Shown: positions 15,337 to 23,209 of the stretch, piece after piece | How the letters are laid out: every line of letters begins with the position of its first letter | Position numbering within the stretch: position 1 is the stretch's first letter | Assembly (NCBI GenBank): GCA_002368605.1 | Contig: DFEB01000037.1 | Location: 33,894-88,506 of the forward strand | Reading direction: 5' to 3' | Length of the DNA: 54,613 bases | Source: Treponema sp. UBA3813 | Lineage (GTDB): Bacteria; Spirochaetota; Spirochaetia; Treponematales; Treponemataceae | Position numbers and translations under genes: made by a program | The notes under the pieces: model-generated | What the model saw: the letters and a program-made list of their open reading frames with translations, nothing else | Database searches by the model: none | What the model was told of the DNA's origin: nothing

Positions 15337-15596
15337 GCATTCAGTTTGAAGACAGCGCGTGGGAGCAGTTCATTTATTGGCAAGGGCAAGACAAAAAAAC
15401 TCTCAAAAAAATCAATAAACTCATTGCGGACATACAGCGCAACGGAAACGACGGAATCGGGCATCCTGAGCCGCTCAAAGACAATCTTTCGGGCTTGTGG
15501 AGCCGCGAAATTGACGAAAAGAACAGGCTGATTTACAAAATTGACGGAGATTGCGTGAGAATCTACCAGTGTAAAAATCACTACGATGACAAATAA
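15333..15596 (+). CDS. yoeB: YoeB/Txe-family mRNA interferase toxin
   Basis: An 87-residue RelE-superfamily toxin. Conserved features are the N-terminal WEQFIYWQGQDKKTLKKINKLI, GIGHPEPLKDNLSGLWSREID, NRLIYKI and the catalytic C-terminal CKNHY. YoeB toxins cleave mRNA at the ribosome. The ATG overlaps the antitoxin stop (ATGA), the usual arrangement. The module lies in the accessory patch that splits the cobalamin genes. Confidence 0.9.
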   Translation: MSIQFEDSAWEQFIYWQGQDKKTLKKINKLIADIQRNGNDGIGHPEPLKDNLSGLWSREIDEKNRLIYKIDGDCVRIYQCKNHYDDK

Positions 15597-15601
15597 TTCC
15601 A

Positions 15602-15721
15602 ATGGATTTCACTTACATTTTACATTCCGCGCTTCCAAAAAGTGAGGCTTCTAATTCCGAAAAAATCAGCGAAATCATCGACAAAAAATCGATTTTTCCC
15701 GCCTACCACATGAACAAATGA
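15602..15721 (+). CDS. Possible 39-residue protein or gene remnant
   Basis: A short reading frame (MDFTYILHSALPKSEASNSE followed by KISEIIDKKSIFPAYHMNK) starts 5 nt after yoeB and overlaps the next gene by ATGA. No ribosome binding site is clear and no family is recognised. It may be a coupled small peptide or the remnant of a longer gene. Confidence 0.3.
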   Translation: MDFTYILHSALPKSEASNSEKISEIIDKKSIFPAYHMNK

Positions 15722-16242
15722 ATCGCATTGCTTCGTCAAACACAGTGTTTCGCTTTCAAAAAATCCTCGCGTATCTTGAACTTGTCGTATTGTTCGTGTT
15801 CTGCTCGATTTCGTTTTTCATTGCTCGTGTGCCACTGGTCGCGGGCTTGGACTCCGACGGAACGCTACTTTTCGCCGAGGATTTTTCTTCGGGTGGAGAC
15901 GACAATGCGGCACTTTCATTCATCGGCATACTTTGTATTCCCTGTGCCATCTGTTCCGTCCTCAAACTGCTTTTCAAAAAGCGGATTTTCTCCGTACTTA
16001 AGACAATTTTTTATCTTGTCGCACTTTCTTTTGCAGTTTTGGATTTTCTATTTATGATAGATTACGCGGACTTCTTCCTCTGCCTTCGTTACGGCGAAAA
16101 AATCTTGCAGTTTTGGCTTTTCCTCGGAATCGTACTTTGCCCGATAAAAGTGGTTCAGATTGTAAGCGCAATATCTCACATTCCCCCGGCAATCGCCGTG
16201 AAAAATTCCGCGCTCCACAAATCAAGTTTCCGCTCGTCTTGA
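15718..16242 (+). CDS. Hypothetical multi-pass membrane protein
   Basis: A 174-residue protein with four likely membrane helices (about residues 17-37, 67-87, 93-115 and 126-150). No family is recognised. The last 22 residues are read antisense to the end of the AbiEii gene (67-nt convergent overlap), so the natural C-terminus may have been lost when the neighbouring DNA was joined. It lacks a good ribosome binding site and could depend on the small frame upstream. Confidence 0.5.
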   Translation: MNRIASSNTVFRFQKILAYLELVVLFVFCSISFFIARVPLVAGLDSDGTLLFAEDFSSGGDDNAALSFIGILCIPCAICSVLKLLFKKRIFSVLKTIFYLVALSFAVLDFLFMIDYADFFLCLRYGEKILQFWLFLGIVLCPIKVVQIVSAISHIPPAIAVKNSALHKSSFRSS

Positions 16243-17033
16243 ATGAAGGGGCGCACATCTTTCTTGGCTTCGGCAAAATCGATTTCCTTGAAGCGCTCCG
16301 AAAGCATTTCTTTGAGAATCGGGAGCGTGAGCGTGTCGAAAGAATCCCATTTTCCGCTCTGTTCGAGGCGTTTTTGCAAATGCGGGAGATTCGGCTTCGT
16401 TTTTCGCGAGAGATACCAGACCAAATCGTAAAAATCCCTGCCTTTCACCCGATTTTTCCACGCTCGGCACAGAATTGCGTGAAGTTTGCCTGCGAAAAGC
16501 GACGGCTCATCGTACATTTTGACGGCGAACGGAATCGGAAGGAGCGCGTATTTCGTTTCATAAGTGGCGAGCGCGGGCGGATTCGTGTCGATTTCAAACT
16601 TGATTTTGACCAGTTCGCCCGAATGAACGCCCGCAATCGCAGGCTCGGTCGGCACGATATTCAGAAGTTGCACAATCGTCTCGCCCTTGATAAAAGCCGA
16701 CTGCACCGCGCTTTCCTTTGATTTGACTTTTTGCTCCACCGAAAGTGAAAATCCCGCGGCGGAAAGTTCTTCTTCAAGGAACGAAAAATAATCGGAAAGC
16801 GAAAAATTTTGATTCGGCGCGCAGAGTGAAAAATCCATGTCCTCACTGAATCGGTCGAGTCCGTAGAAAATACGCAAAGCCGTTTCGCCGTAAAACGCCG
16901 CTTCCTTGAAAAAAATCCCGCGCGAAAGACCGCAGAGCGCGACTTCCTGAATGATTTCTTTGAGTGCGTTTTTGTAATCTTCGCTGTTTTTGCACTCGTA
17001 GCGTTCGAGCATTGATTGAATCGCGCTTGTCAT
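16176..17033 (-). CDS. AbiEii/AbiGii-family nucleotidyltransferase toxin
   Basis: A 285-residue protein with the AbiEii signature FYGETALRIFYGLDRFSEDMDFSL (residues about 47-70), FEIDTNPP, and the later KGRDFYDLVWYLSRK motif. AbiEii toxins are NTP transferases that modify tRNA and arrest growth during phage infection. The ATG at 17033 has GGAGGAAAA upstream. No AbiEi-type antitoxin gene is seen next to it: repeat DNA lies immediately upstream. It may be an orphan toxin, be inactive, or be neutralised from elsewhere. Confidence 0.85.
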   Translation of the reverse strand: MTSAIQSMLERYECKNSEDYKNALKEIIQEVALCGLSRGIFFKEAAFYGETALRIFYGLDRFSEDMDFSLCAPNQNFSLSDYFSFLEEELSAAGFSLSVEQKVKSKESAVQSAFIKGETIVQLLNIVPTEPAIAGVHSGELVKIKFEIDTNPPALATYETKYALLPIPFAVKMYDEPSLFAGKLHAILCRAWKNRVKGRDFYDLVWYLSRKTKPNLPHLQKRLEQSGKWDSFDTLTLPILKEMLSERFKEIDFAEAKKDVRPFIQDERKLDLWSAEFFTAIAGGM

Positions 17034-17047
17034 TTTTCCTCCGTAAA

Positions 17048-17110
17048 GATTCCCGCGTCAAGCGCGGGAATGACAAAAATCTTGTCATTGTCGGGCTTGA
17101 CCCGACAATC
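17048..17110. repeat. Inverted pair of palindromic repeat A
   Basis: The first copy (17048-17073) is GATTCCCGCG-TCAAG-CGCGGGAATGACA. The second (about 17083-17110) is the reverse complement type, beginning TGTCATTG and centred on GGGCTTGACCC. They sit between the AbiEii start and cobT, where an AbiEi antitoxin gene might be expected. Confidence 0.75.
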
Positions 17111-17186
17111 TGCTAATCATCTTCGCCAAAAAATTGAGATTCTTCTAAGGAAGAGAAGCCCGGCACCACGGACAAATCTCGGTCAT

Positions 17187-17330
17187 GTGAGCACAGAAAA
17201 TCTTAAGGACGCTTTTTCAGGCCGGATAATCGACAGGGAAACGGAATTCCTTGAACTTTCCAAAAAACGCCGTCTTGAGATTGACAACGAAGAAATAAAA
17301 GAAGATTATTTAAAAAGAATTTTAAAATAG
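17187..17330 (+). CDS. Possible 47-residue protein fragment
   Basis: From GTG 17187 a frame reads VSTENLKDAFSGRIIDRETE and then a charged helix ending EDYLKRILK. The composition looks protein-like, but there is no ribosome binding site and the upstream part of the frame is repeat DNA. It could be the 3' remnant of a gene disrupted by the repeats. Confidence 0.3.
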   Translation: MSTENLKDAFSGRIIDRETEFLELSKKRRLEIDNEEIKEDYLKRILK

Positions 17331-17335
17331 ATAAT
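17330..17335 (+). promoter_or_regulatory. Possible leaderless promoter -10 box of cobT
   Basis: GATAAT at 17330-17335 lies five bases before the cobT ATG. The -35 region is poor. No ribosome binding site is present, as for cobK and cbiET. Confidence 0.35.
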
Positions 17336-17340
17336 ACCTT

Positions 17341-18477
17341 ATGAAAACTTCGCCCAATCTCCTCGCCGAAACAATCGCCTCTGTCTCGCCCCTGAACGCC
17401 GCCGCCATGAGCGAAGCTGCCTCTTACCAGTCAAGCCTTGCCATGCCGCCTGAGAGCATGGGGGAGCTTCTTGCCATAGGGAGGAGGCTTTCTGGAATCA
17501 CAGGTAAATTGCACAATTCTCTTCCAAAAAAGCGGATTATCGTTCTTTGCGCGGACAATGGAATTGCGGAAGAGGGGGTTTCCTCGGCTCCCCAGTCAGT
17601 CACTCTGGCTCAGGCTGTCAACATGACCAAAGGGCTTACTGGAATGAGCGCGCTGGCAAAGCACTTCGGCAATGAAGTTCAGGTCGTCGATGTGGGAATC
17701 AAATATGACTACGACTGTCCGCAAATCATAAATAAAAAGGTGAGGGCAGGCACAAAATCTTTTTTACATGGCGAGGCAATGACAAGGGACGAGGCTCTTC
17801 GTGCCATTGAAATCGGAATCGAACTCGCCAAAAATGCAAAAGCCGACGGAGTTTCAGTCTTGGGCGTGGGCGAAATGGGAATCGGGAATACCACGACTTC
17901 CACGGTGGTTCTTTCGGTTCTGACAGGCCTTTCTCCCGAAAAAATTACCGGGCGGGGCGGCTGCATCACAGACGAAATGCTAGCCCATAAAAAAGAAGTC
18001 ATAAAAAAGGGAATCGACCTCAACAAGCCAAAGAAAAACGATGCCATCGATGTCCTGCAGAAGGTCGGCGGCCTTGATTTGGCTGCCATGTGTGGTGTTT
18101 TTTTAGGGGCGGCCTCTTGTAAAATCCCCGTAGTCATCGACGGCTACATTTCAATCGTGGCGGCCTTGTGCGCATCGCGTCTCTGTCCTTTGGCTTCTGG
18201 CTATTTTTTCCCATCCCACCTTTCAGAAGAGGCGGGTTACAAGCTTGCGATGACCGAACTTTCGTTAGTTCCATACCTGAATTTGCGGATGCGGCTGGGT
18301 GAGGGAAGCGGCTGCCCCCTTGCCTTTGAGATTATGGATGCCGCCTGCGTGATTATGAACGAAATGGCCACCTTCCAGCAGGCAAAAATCAACGACGATT
18401 ACCTGGATGAAGTGCGAAGGGGAAAGCCTTCCCCCTGTGCCACACTTCGTTGCGCAACGCCCTCGCTGGAGACATAA
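17341..18477 (+). CDS. cobT: Nicotinate-nucleotide:dimethylbenzimidazole phosphoribosyltransferase
   Basis: A 378-residue CobT that makes alpha-ribazole phosphate for the lower ligand of cobalamin. Family landmarks are VLCADNGIAEEGVSSAPQ, GVGEMGIGNTTTSTVV, TGRGGCITDEML, VVIDGYISIVAAL, and the catalytic Glu region RLGEGSGCPLAFEIMDAAC. The normal protein end is near residue 360; the last 18 residues (KPSPCATLRCATPSLET) are encoded by a repeat-like sequence that also supplies the stop codon. The stop overlaps the cobU ATG (TAATG). Confidence 0.93.
   Translation: MKTSPNLLAETIASVSPLNAAAMSEAASYQSSLAMPPESMGELLAIGRRLSGITGKLHNSLPKKRIIVLCADNGIAEEGVSSAPQSVTLAQAVNMTKGLTGMSALAKHFGNEVQVVDVGIKYDYDCPQIINKKVRAGTKSFLHGEAMTRDEALRAIEIGIELAKNAKADGVSVLGVGEMGIGNTTTSTVVLSVLTGLSPEKITGRGGCITDEMLAHKKEVIKKGIDLNKPKKNDAIDVLQKVGGLDLAAMCGVFLGAASCKIPVVIDGYISIVAALCASRLCPLASGYFFPSHLSEEAGYKLAMTELSLVPYLNLRMRLGEGSGCPLAFEIMDAACVIMNEMATFQQAKINDDYLDEVRRGKPSPCATLRCATPSLET
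18419..18475 (+). repeat. G/C-rich palindromic sequence encoding the cobT tail
   Basis: AGGGGAAAG-CCTTCCCC (18419-18435) opens a G/C-rich stretch with GTTGCGCAAC (18452-18461) ending just before the cobT stop. The opening hairpin resembles the one inserted in cbiA at 11568. It has extended CobT by about 18 residues without breaking the cobT-cobU overlap. Confidence 0.5.
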
Positions 18478-19469
18478 TGCACATACTCATCTCAGGTGGC
18501 TGCAAAAACGGAAAATCTTCTCTTGCACAGGACTTGGCCTATGAATATGCCAAAAAAACTGGCTGCCGTCCGATTTACTTTGCTACGATGATTCCCCAGG
18601 ACAGGGAAGACAAGGAGCGAATCGAAAAACATCGTGCCGACCGAAAGGACATGGGCTTTCAGACAATAGAATGTGGCAAAAATCTCAGCGAGACAATTAA
18701 AAATATGGAAGCGAACAGGGTAGTTCTCTTTGACAGCCTCACGGCTTTGGTTGCCAACGAGCTTTTTAATCAGGATGACTTTCGGAATCCATCCCTCCCC
18801 GAAAAAATCAAATCCGACCTTTCCGCCTTAATCGAAAAGTCCGATTCTGTCATTTTTGTGAGCGACGGCATCTTCTCTGACGGCAAAATCTACGACGAAA
18901 CGACAGAATTATATAGAAAAATTTTGGCAGAAACAGAAAACTTCATAGCCCAAAAATGCGACAAGGTGGTGGAAATGGTAGCTGGCAATGCAGAATGCAC
19001 AATGCAGAATACGCAACTTCCAAACGGCGTGAATTCAGACAAAAATCATGCATTACAAATTATGAATTACGCATTAATTCTTGGTGGCTCTTATCAGGGG
19101 AAAACTGCTTGGGCAAGGCGGAAATTTTCCCTTTCTGACGAGGATATTTTTGTATGCGAGCCTGATTCTATGCCGGATTTCTCAAAAAAATGTCTCGCTC
19201 ACTATGAAAATTATGTGGCTTATTGCCTGAAAAACAATCTTTCGCCTCGGACGGATTTTTTTGACGAAAATAATGCAAGTGCAAATAACCAAAAAGCAAA
19301 ATGTCCTCAAATCATTATCTGTGATGACATTTTCTGCGGGGTAGTGCCGATAGATTCTTTCCAACGAAAATGGCGGGAAGAGACAGGTCTTGCCCTACAG
19401 AAAATCGCCGGCAGGGAAAATGTTAAGCTCTGGCGGGTCTTTTGCGGTAGGGCGGTGGAGATTCAATGA
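18477..19469 (+). CDS. cobU: Adenosylcobinamide kinase/guanylyltransferase with a second CobU-like domain
   Basis: A 330-residue protein, about twice the usual length. The N-terminal 170 residues are a standard CobU (ISGGCKNGKSSLAQ P-loop, FATMIPQDREDKERIEKHRADR, LFDSLTALVANEL, VIFVSDGIFSDG). The C-terminal 130 residues are a second P-loop domain (LILGGSYQGKTAWARRKF, IIICDDIFCGVVPID, RKWREETGLALQKIA, RVFCGRAVEIQ), similar to short CobU-like proteins that stand alone in other bacteria. The junction is the translation of a palindromic repeat (18987-19078). The start at 18477 overlaps the cobT stop. The enzyme phosphorylates and guanylylates cobinamide. Confidence 0.9.
   Translation: MHILISGGCKNGKSSLAQDLAYEYAKKTGCRPIYFATMIPQDREDKERIEKHRADRKDMGFQTIECGKNLSETIKNMEANRVVLFDSLTALVANELFNQDDFRNPSLPEKIKSDLSALIEKSDSVIFVSDGIFSDGKIYDETTELYRKILAETENFIAQKCDKVVEMVAGNAECTMQNTQLPNGVNSDKNHALQIMNYALILGGSYQGKTAWARRKFSLSDEDIFVCEPDSMPDFSKKCLAHYENYVAYCLKNNLSPRTDFFDENNASANNQKAKCPQIIICDDIFCGVVPIDSFQRKWREETGLALQKIAGRENVKLWRVFCGRAVEIQ
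18987..19078 (+). repeat. Repeat B at the CobU domain junction
   Basis: An imperfect inverted repeat: AATGCAGAATGCACAATGCA on the left and ATGCATTACAAATTATGAAT followed by TACGCATTAATTC on the right. It is translated in frame and links two CobU-like domains. Related sequences occur at 11544-11567 in cbiA and 36057-36092 in cbiP. Confidence 0.65.
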
Positions 19470-20101
19470 AAAAAGAGATTTTTCTTTTCAGGCACGGCCG
19501 CACCCTTGCCAATGAAAAAAAACTGTACTGCGGAAAAAGTGACCTGCCGCTTTCTCCAAGAGGGGAGGCGGAGCTTTTGGAAAAAAAACTGACATTTTCT
19601 TATCCCGATATTTCTCATTGCTCGCTTTTTACCAGCGGACTTATGAGGACAATCCAGACTCTAAAAACCTTGTATCCGGAATTGAGCGATTTGGCGATTG
19701 TCGAAAAGGGCTTTCAGGAAATTAATTTCGGAGATTTTGAGATGAAATCCTACGATGAACTGAAAGAAAATCCTGATTATCAAAAATGGCTGCGTGAAGA
19801 AGTAGACAGAATTTCCCTTAGGTCGACAGAATCTTCCGGTAACCCCTGTCCCAATGGTGAAAACTGGGGACAAATGAACGAACGGGTGTTAGTTTCTCTT
19901 GAAAAAATCCTGAATAACGAAAGGTCGGTCGCAATTTTTACTCACGGAGGCCCGATTTCGGCGATTATGACGCACTTTTTCACGGATGAAAGAAAATCCC
20001 TCTATGAATGGCAGCCGGATTTTGGCGAGGGCTATAAAATTACGATTGACGAAAAATCAGTTTTTTATGAGAAAATTCCGCAAGAAGGGGTGAGGCTATG
20101 A
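19466..20101 (+). CDS. cobC: Alpha-ribazole phosphatase / histidine phosphatase
   Basis: A 211-residue histidine phosphatase. The catalytic RHG motif is at residues 9-11 (FLFRHGRT), followed by YCGKSDLPLSPRGEAE, TSGLMRTIQTLKTLYP, EINFGDFE and IFTHGGPISAIM. The family removes the 5' phosphate from alpha-ribazole phosphate or from cobalamin phosphate. Its ATG overlaps the cobU stop and its stop overlaps the cbiB start (both ATGA), so the three are one translationally coupled unit. Confidence 0.9.
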   Translation: MKKEIFLFRHGRTLANEKKLYCGKSDLPLSPRGEAELLEKKLTFSYPDISHCSLFTSGLMRTIQTLKTLYPELSDLAIVEKGFQEINFGDFEMKSYDELKENPDYQKWLREEVDRISLRSTESSGNPCPNGENWGQMNERVLVSLEKILNNERSVAIFTHGGPISAIMTHFFTDERKSLYEWQPDFGEGYKITIDEKSVFYEKIPQEGVRL

Positions 20102-21120
20102 GCGATTTCCAGCCATTAGATTTTCTTCTTTCTCATCATGTCGCTTTTTCCCTTTTGGCGGGATTTTTCCTGGACTGTATTCTGGGCGATCCCCATTCTT
20201 TCCCTCATCCAGTGCGCTTTATGGGTTGTCTTATAGCTTTTCTCGAAAAAAAACTCAATAAATCCTCGGATTCTGCAAAAAAACAGCGTTTCAAGGGATT
20301 TCTGCTCGTTATAATCCTTGTTTCTGCTTCTTTTTTGCTTCCTTTCGGGATTTTATTTGTCTCCAGACTCCTTCATCCGATTCTTTTTCTGACAGTAGAA
20401 AGCATTTTTTGTTATCAGTGTATCGCGGCCCGTAGTTTGTGCCATGAAAGCATGAAAGTCTACAAAGCGTTGAAAATTTGTGACCTTCCTGCCGCCCGAA
20501 AAGACCTTTCAATGATTGTCGGCCGTGACACGGACATTTTGGACGAAAAAGGCGTTGCCAGGGCTGCAGTGGAGACTGTGGCTGAAAGCACCAATGACGG
20601 AGTAGTGGCACCGATTTTCTTTATGGCTCTTTTTGGTTCGCCCGGTGCTTTTGTCTATAAAGCCATAAATACCATGGATTCCATGATTGCCTACAAAAAC
20701 GAGCGATACCTTAATTTTGGTTTTTTCGCCGCCAAACTGGACGACATGGCGAATTTTATTCCCGCACGATTGGCCGCACTTTTCATGATTTTTGCCTCTT
20801 TTATTCTCTCGCTGATTCCGTCAAAAAAGCGATTCAGCTTCAGAAATGCCGTCAGAATTTTTATCCGAGACCGCTACAAGCACGCAAGCCCCAATTCAGC
20901 CCAAACCGAAAGCGTAATGGCAGGCGCGCTGGGGCTAAGGCTTGCGGGCGATACCGTATACGGTGGCAAGGTCGAAAAGAAAGAATTCATCGGCGACAAA
21001 ACGAGGGAAATCGAAGACAAAGACATTTCCCGCGCGAACCTTCTCATGTACGGCACGACTGTACTTTCTATAATGTGTATTCTGTCTACCCGTGCCGTTA
21101 TTTTCTATCTTTTATCCTAG
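20098..21120 (+). CDS. cbiB: Adenosylcobinamide-phosphate synthase
   Basis: A 340-residue membrane protein of the CbiB/CobD family, joining aminopropanol phosphate to cobyric acid. Landmarks are FLDCILGDPHSFPHPVRFMG near the start, MIVGRDTDILDEKGVARAAVETVAESTNDGVVAP, YKAINTMDSMIAY and SPNSAQTESVMAGALGLRLAGD. Four or more membrane segments are visible. It is the last gene of the plus-strand cobalamin run. Confidence 0.93.
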   Translation: MSDFQPLDFLLSHHVAFSLLAGFFLDCILGDPHSFPHPVRFMGCLIAFLEKKLNKSSDSAKKQRFKGFLLVIILVSASFLLPFGILFVSRLLHPILFLTVESIFCYQCIAARSLCHESMKVYKALKICDLPAARKDLSMIVGRDTDILDEKGVARAAVETVAESTNDGVVAPIFFMALFGSPGAFVYKAINTMDSMIAYKNERYLNFGFFAAKLDDMANFIPARLAALFMIFASFILSLIPSKKRFSFRNAVRIFIRDRYKHASPNSAQTESVMAGALGLRLAGDTVYGGKVEKKEFIGDKTREIEDKDISRANLLMYGTTVLSIMCILSTRAVIFYLLS

Positions 21121-21137
21121 TCTAAGCCGGGGATTCT

Positions 21138-23120
21138 CTACTCTGCTCCTTTTTCTTTTGTAATTAAAAATTCGCCAGTTTTGATTTTTGCAATTATTTC
21201 ATCTTTCGGCATAGGTTTACCGAAAAGGTAGCCTTGAATACGCTCACATCCGATCGACCGCAAGAATTCAAAGGCATCTTCTGTTTCTACACCTTCTGAA
21301 AGAGTCTGCATACCGATATCATTTGCCAGCGTAACAATATTCTTGAGAATCGGACGGCTTTTTGGCGTGTTAGAGAAATTCCTCAAAAATGCCATGTCGA
21401 TTTTCATCATATCAAATTCATATTCTTTAAGAATGTTTAAGCCCGAATAACCAGAGCCGAAATCATCAAGCCAAAGTGAGTACTTTTTGGATTTAAGTAT
21501 TCGAAGCGTTTCCTGCAAATGCTTGTCGCTTTGAGAAAGTGCACTCTCCGTAACTTCAACATGAATCAGGTTTTTGTCGATATTCTGTTTTTCAACACAG
21601 TCTTCAAGCAACTGCTCTACATCCATAAGCTCAAAGTCAATCCTTGAGAAGTTAATTGAAATCGGGAATACGGGCACTCCCTTTGCCGGCGCTTCAAGTA
21701 TGTCCTGACAGACTTTTTTGACTATGTATGCGTCGAGTTTGTGAATTTGGCGGTATTCCTCAAGAACTGGAATAAATGAATAAGGCGGCATAAATCCGTA
21801 TTTAGGATCAATCCATCGGGCAAGCGCCTCGAAACCACAAAGCTCTTTGTTTTTAGAAAGCACTACTGGCTGATAGTAAATCTGAATGTAGTCATTCTCT
21901 ATTGCCTTATCGATATTGTTGATGACATATTGGCGGCGGGCAAAATCTTCGGCACTGGCCGTCGTGTATTCGCAATAATCAATATCATATTTCTTTTTGA
22001 TGCTGTCACAAGCATAACGGGCAAAATCACAGGCTGTATTAGTATGACATGCAATATCTTCCGGAATGTATGAGCCTACTTTAAGACCAAGCTTTACATC
22101 AGGATCAATTACAGAAATCTTTTTACGGATTGAATCAAGTTTTTCTTGAAAACCTGCGCTCTCACCTTCACCTTCCCTCTTTGCAAAGACAACGAAATGA
22201 TCGTCGGAAAAGCGCGCGACAGGATTGTCCCCAAAAGTGTATTTAATAGTGTGAGCGATAGAATTCAAAAGCTGGCTTCCTTTATCAAAACCGTGCCTTT
22301 CGTTGTAACTGGAGAAATTCCTGATGTTGAGGAAGAGGAAAATCCGAGAAAGGAAATCCTCCGGACTTGCAGAGCGAATCTCCCCCACTCTGTTGCGGAA
22401 GGAAACCATATTCCCAATGCCAGTCGCTTCATCGGTGATTGCGACTTCCCCCAGATAAGTGTTCACATTCTCAATATGCTCGGCCTTTTTTGCCTCAAGA
22501 AATTTCTGCTGAAAACGAACAATCGTTGTCACGCTGATTGAAAGCCAAGTCGTAAAAAGGTTCATTCTCGTGGCATAGCTTGCTGGACTTTTTGAACTCA
22601 CAAGAAAATAAAAAGCAAGCAAAGAAGATGTAATAAGCGTAATGGAAGTCGCCGGTCGCCAAAGCAGGATTCCGAAAATAAAAATTTCCATTGTAATGAG
22701 GGTTAGAATCTGCTCACCTTTTAGATAATCAAGATATGAAATGTAAATTCCGAAACAAAGGCAGATAAGTGCAAAAGATGTTCGGATTATCTTTCCCCAA
22801 ATTCTACTCAGCCGCTTGCCATTTATGTAATCCCGTGAGAATTTGAACAAAATGAAAGCACTTGAAAAAAGCAAAATGTAAGAAGAGAGGTGCTGGGCAA
22901 TCCAAAGAATCGAGCGACTTTTGGAACCTGTGAAAAGATGGAAAAGAACATAGCCCATCATGTAAATTTCCAGCATCATGGTAATTACGGAAATAACTAC
23001 TCCAGAATGGGCATTGTCAATATCAAAATAATGCTTAAAATAATCGCTATAACCTTGCAAACCAAGTATTTTTTTTATGAGCCTAACAACTTTCTTATAC
23101 ATAGATTTAAGCAAGGACAT
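21138..23120 (-). CDS. Membrane-anchored cyclic-di-GMP phosphodiesterase (GGDEF*-EAL)
   Basis: A 660-residue protein: about six N-terminal membrane helices (residues 30-220), a GGDEF-like domain and a C-terminal EAL domain. The GGDEF site is degenerate (ARFSDDHFVVF), so no cyclase activity is expected. The EAL domain keeps the known residues: EALARW, INFSR, HVEVTES, WLDDFGSGYS, MKIDMAFL, LSEGVET and QGYLFGKPM. It should therefore hydrolyse c-di-GMP in response to a membrane signal. ATG 23120 follows GGAG. It is convergent with cbiB and divergent from the glycosyltransferase gene. Confidence 0.9.
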   Translation of the reverse strand: MSLLKSMYKKVVRLIKKILGLQGYSDYFKHYFDIDNAHSGVVISVITMMLEIYMMGYVLFHLFTGSKSRSILWIAQHLSSYILLFSSAFILFKFSRDYINGKRLSRIWGKIIRTSFALICLCFGIYISYLDYLKGEQILTLITMEIFIFGILLWRPATSITLITSSLLAFYFLVSSKSPASYATRMNLFTTWLSISVTTIVRFQQKFLEAKKAEHIENVNTYLGEVAITDEATGIGNMVSFRNRVGEIRSASPEDFLSRIFLFLNIRNFSSYNERHGFDKGSQLLNSIAHTIKYTFGDNPVARFSDDHFVVFAKREGEGESAGFQEKLDSIRKKISVIDPDVKLGLKVGSYIPEDIACHTNTACDFARYACDSIKKKYDIDYCEYTTASAEDFARRQYVINNIDKAIENDYIQIYYQPVVLSKNKELCGFEALARWIDPKYGFMPPYSFIPVLEEYRQIHKLDAYIVKKVCQDILEAPAKGVPVFPISINFSRIDFELMDVEQLLEDCVEKQNIDKNLIHVEVTESALSQSDKHLQETLRILKSKKYSLWLDDFGSGYSGLNILKEYEFDMMKIDMAFLRNFSNTPKSRPILKNIVTLANDIGMQTLSEGVETEDAFEFLRSIGCERIQGYLFGKPMPKDEIIAKIKTGEFLITKEKGAE

Positions 23121-23151
23121 TTAATTCTCCATAAACAATAATACTTCAATG

Positions 23152-23180
23152 TTGCCAAAATCGCAAATGAATTTTATACT
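23152..23180 (+). promoter_or_regulatory. Promoter of the glycosyltransferase operon
   Basis: -35 TTGCCA (23152-23157), 17-nt spacer, -10 TATACT (23175-23180). The predicted leader is about 23 nt and has no obvious Shine-Dalgarno sequence before the ATG at 23210. Confidence 0.55.
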
Positions 23181-23209
23181 ACTAGAAATCACTATTGGGC
23201 TATTTCTGA

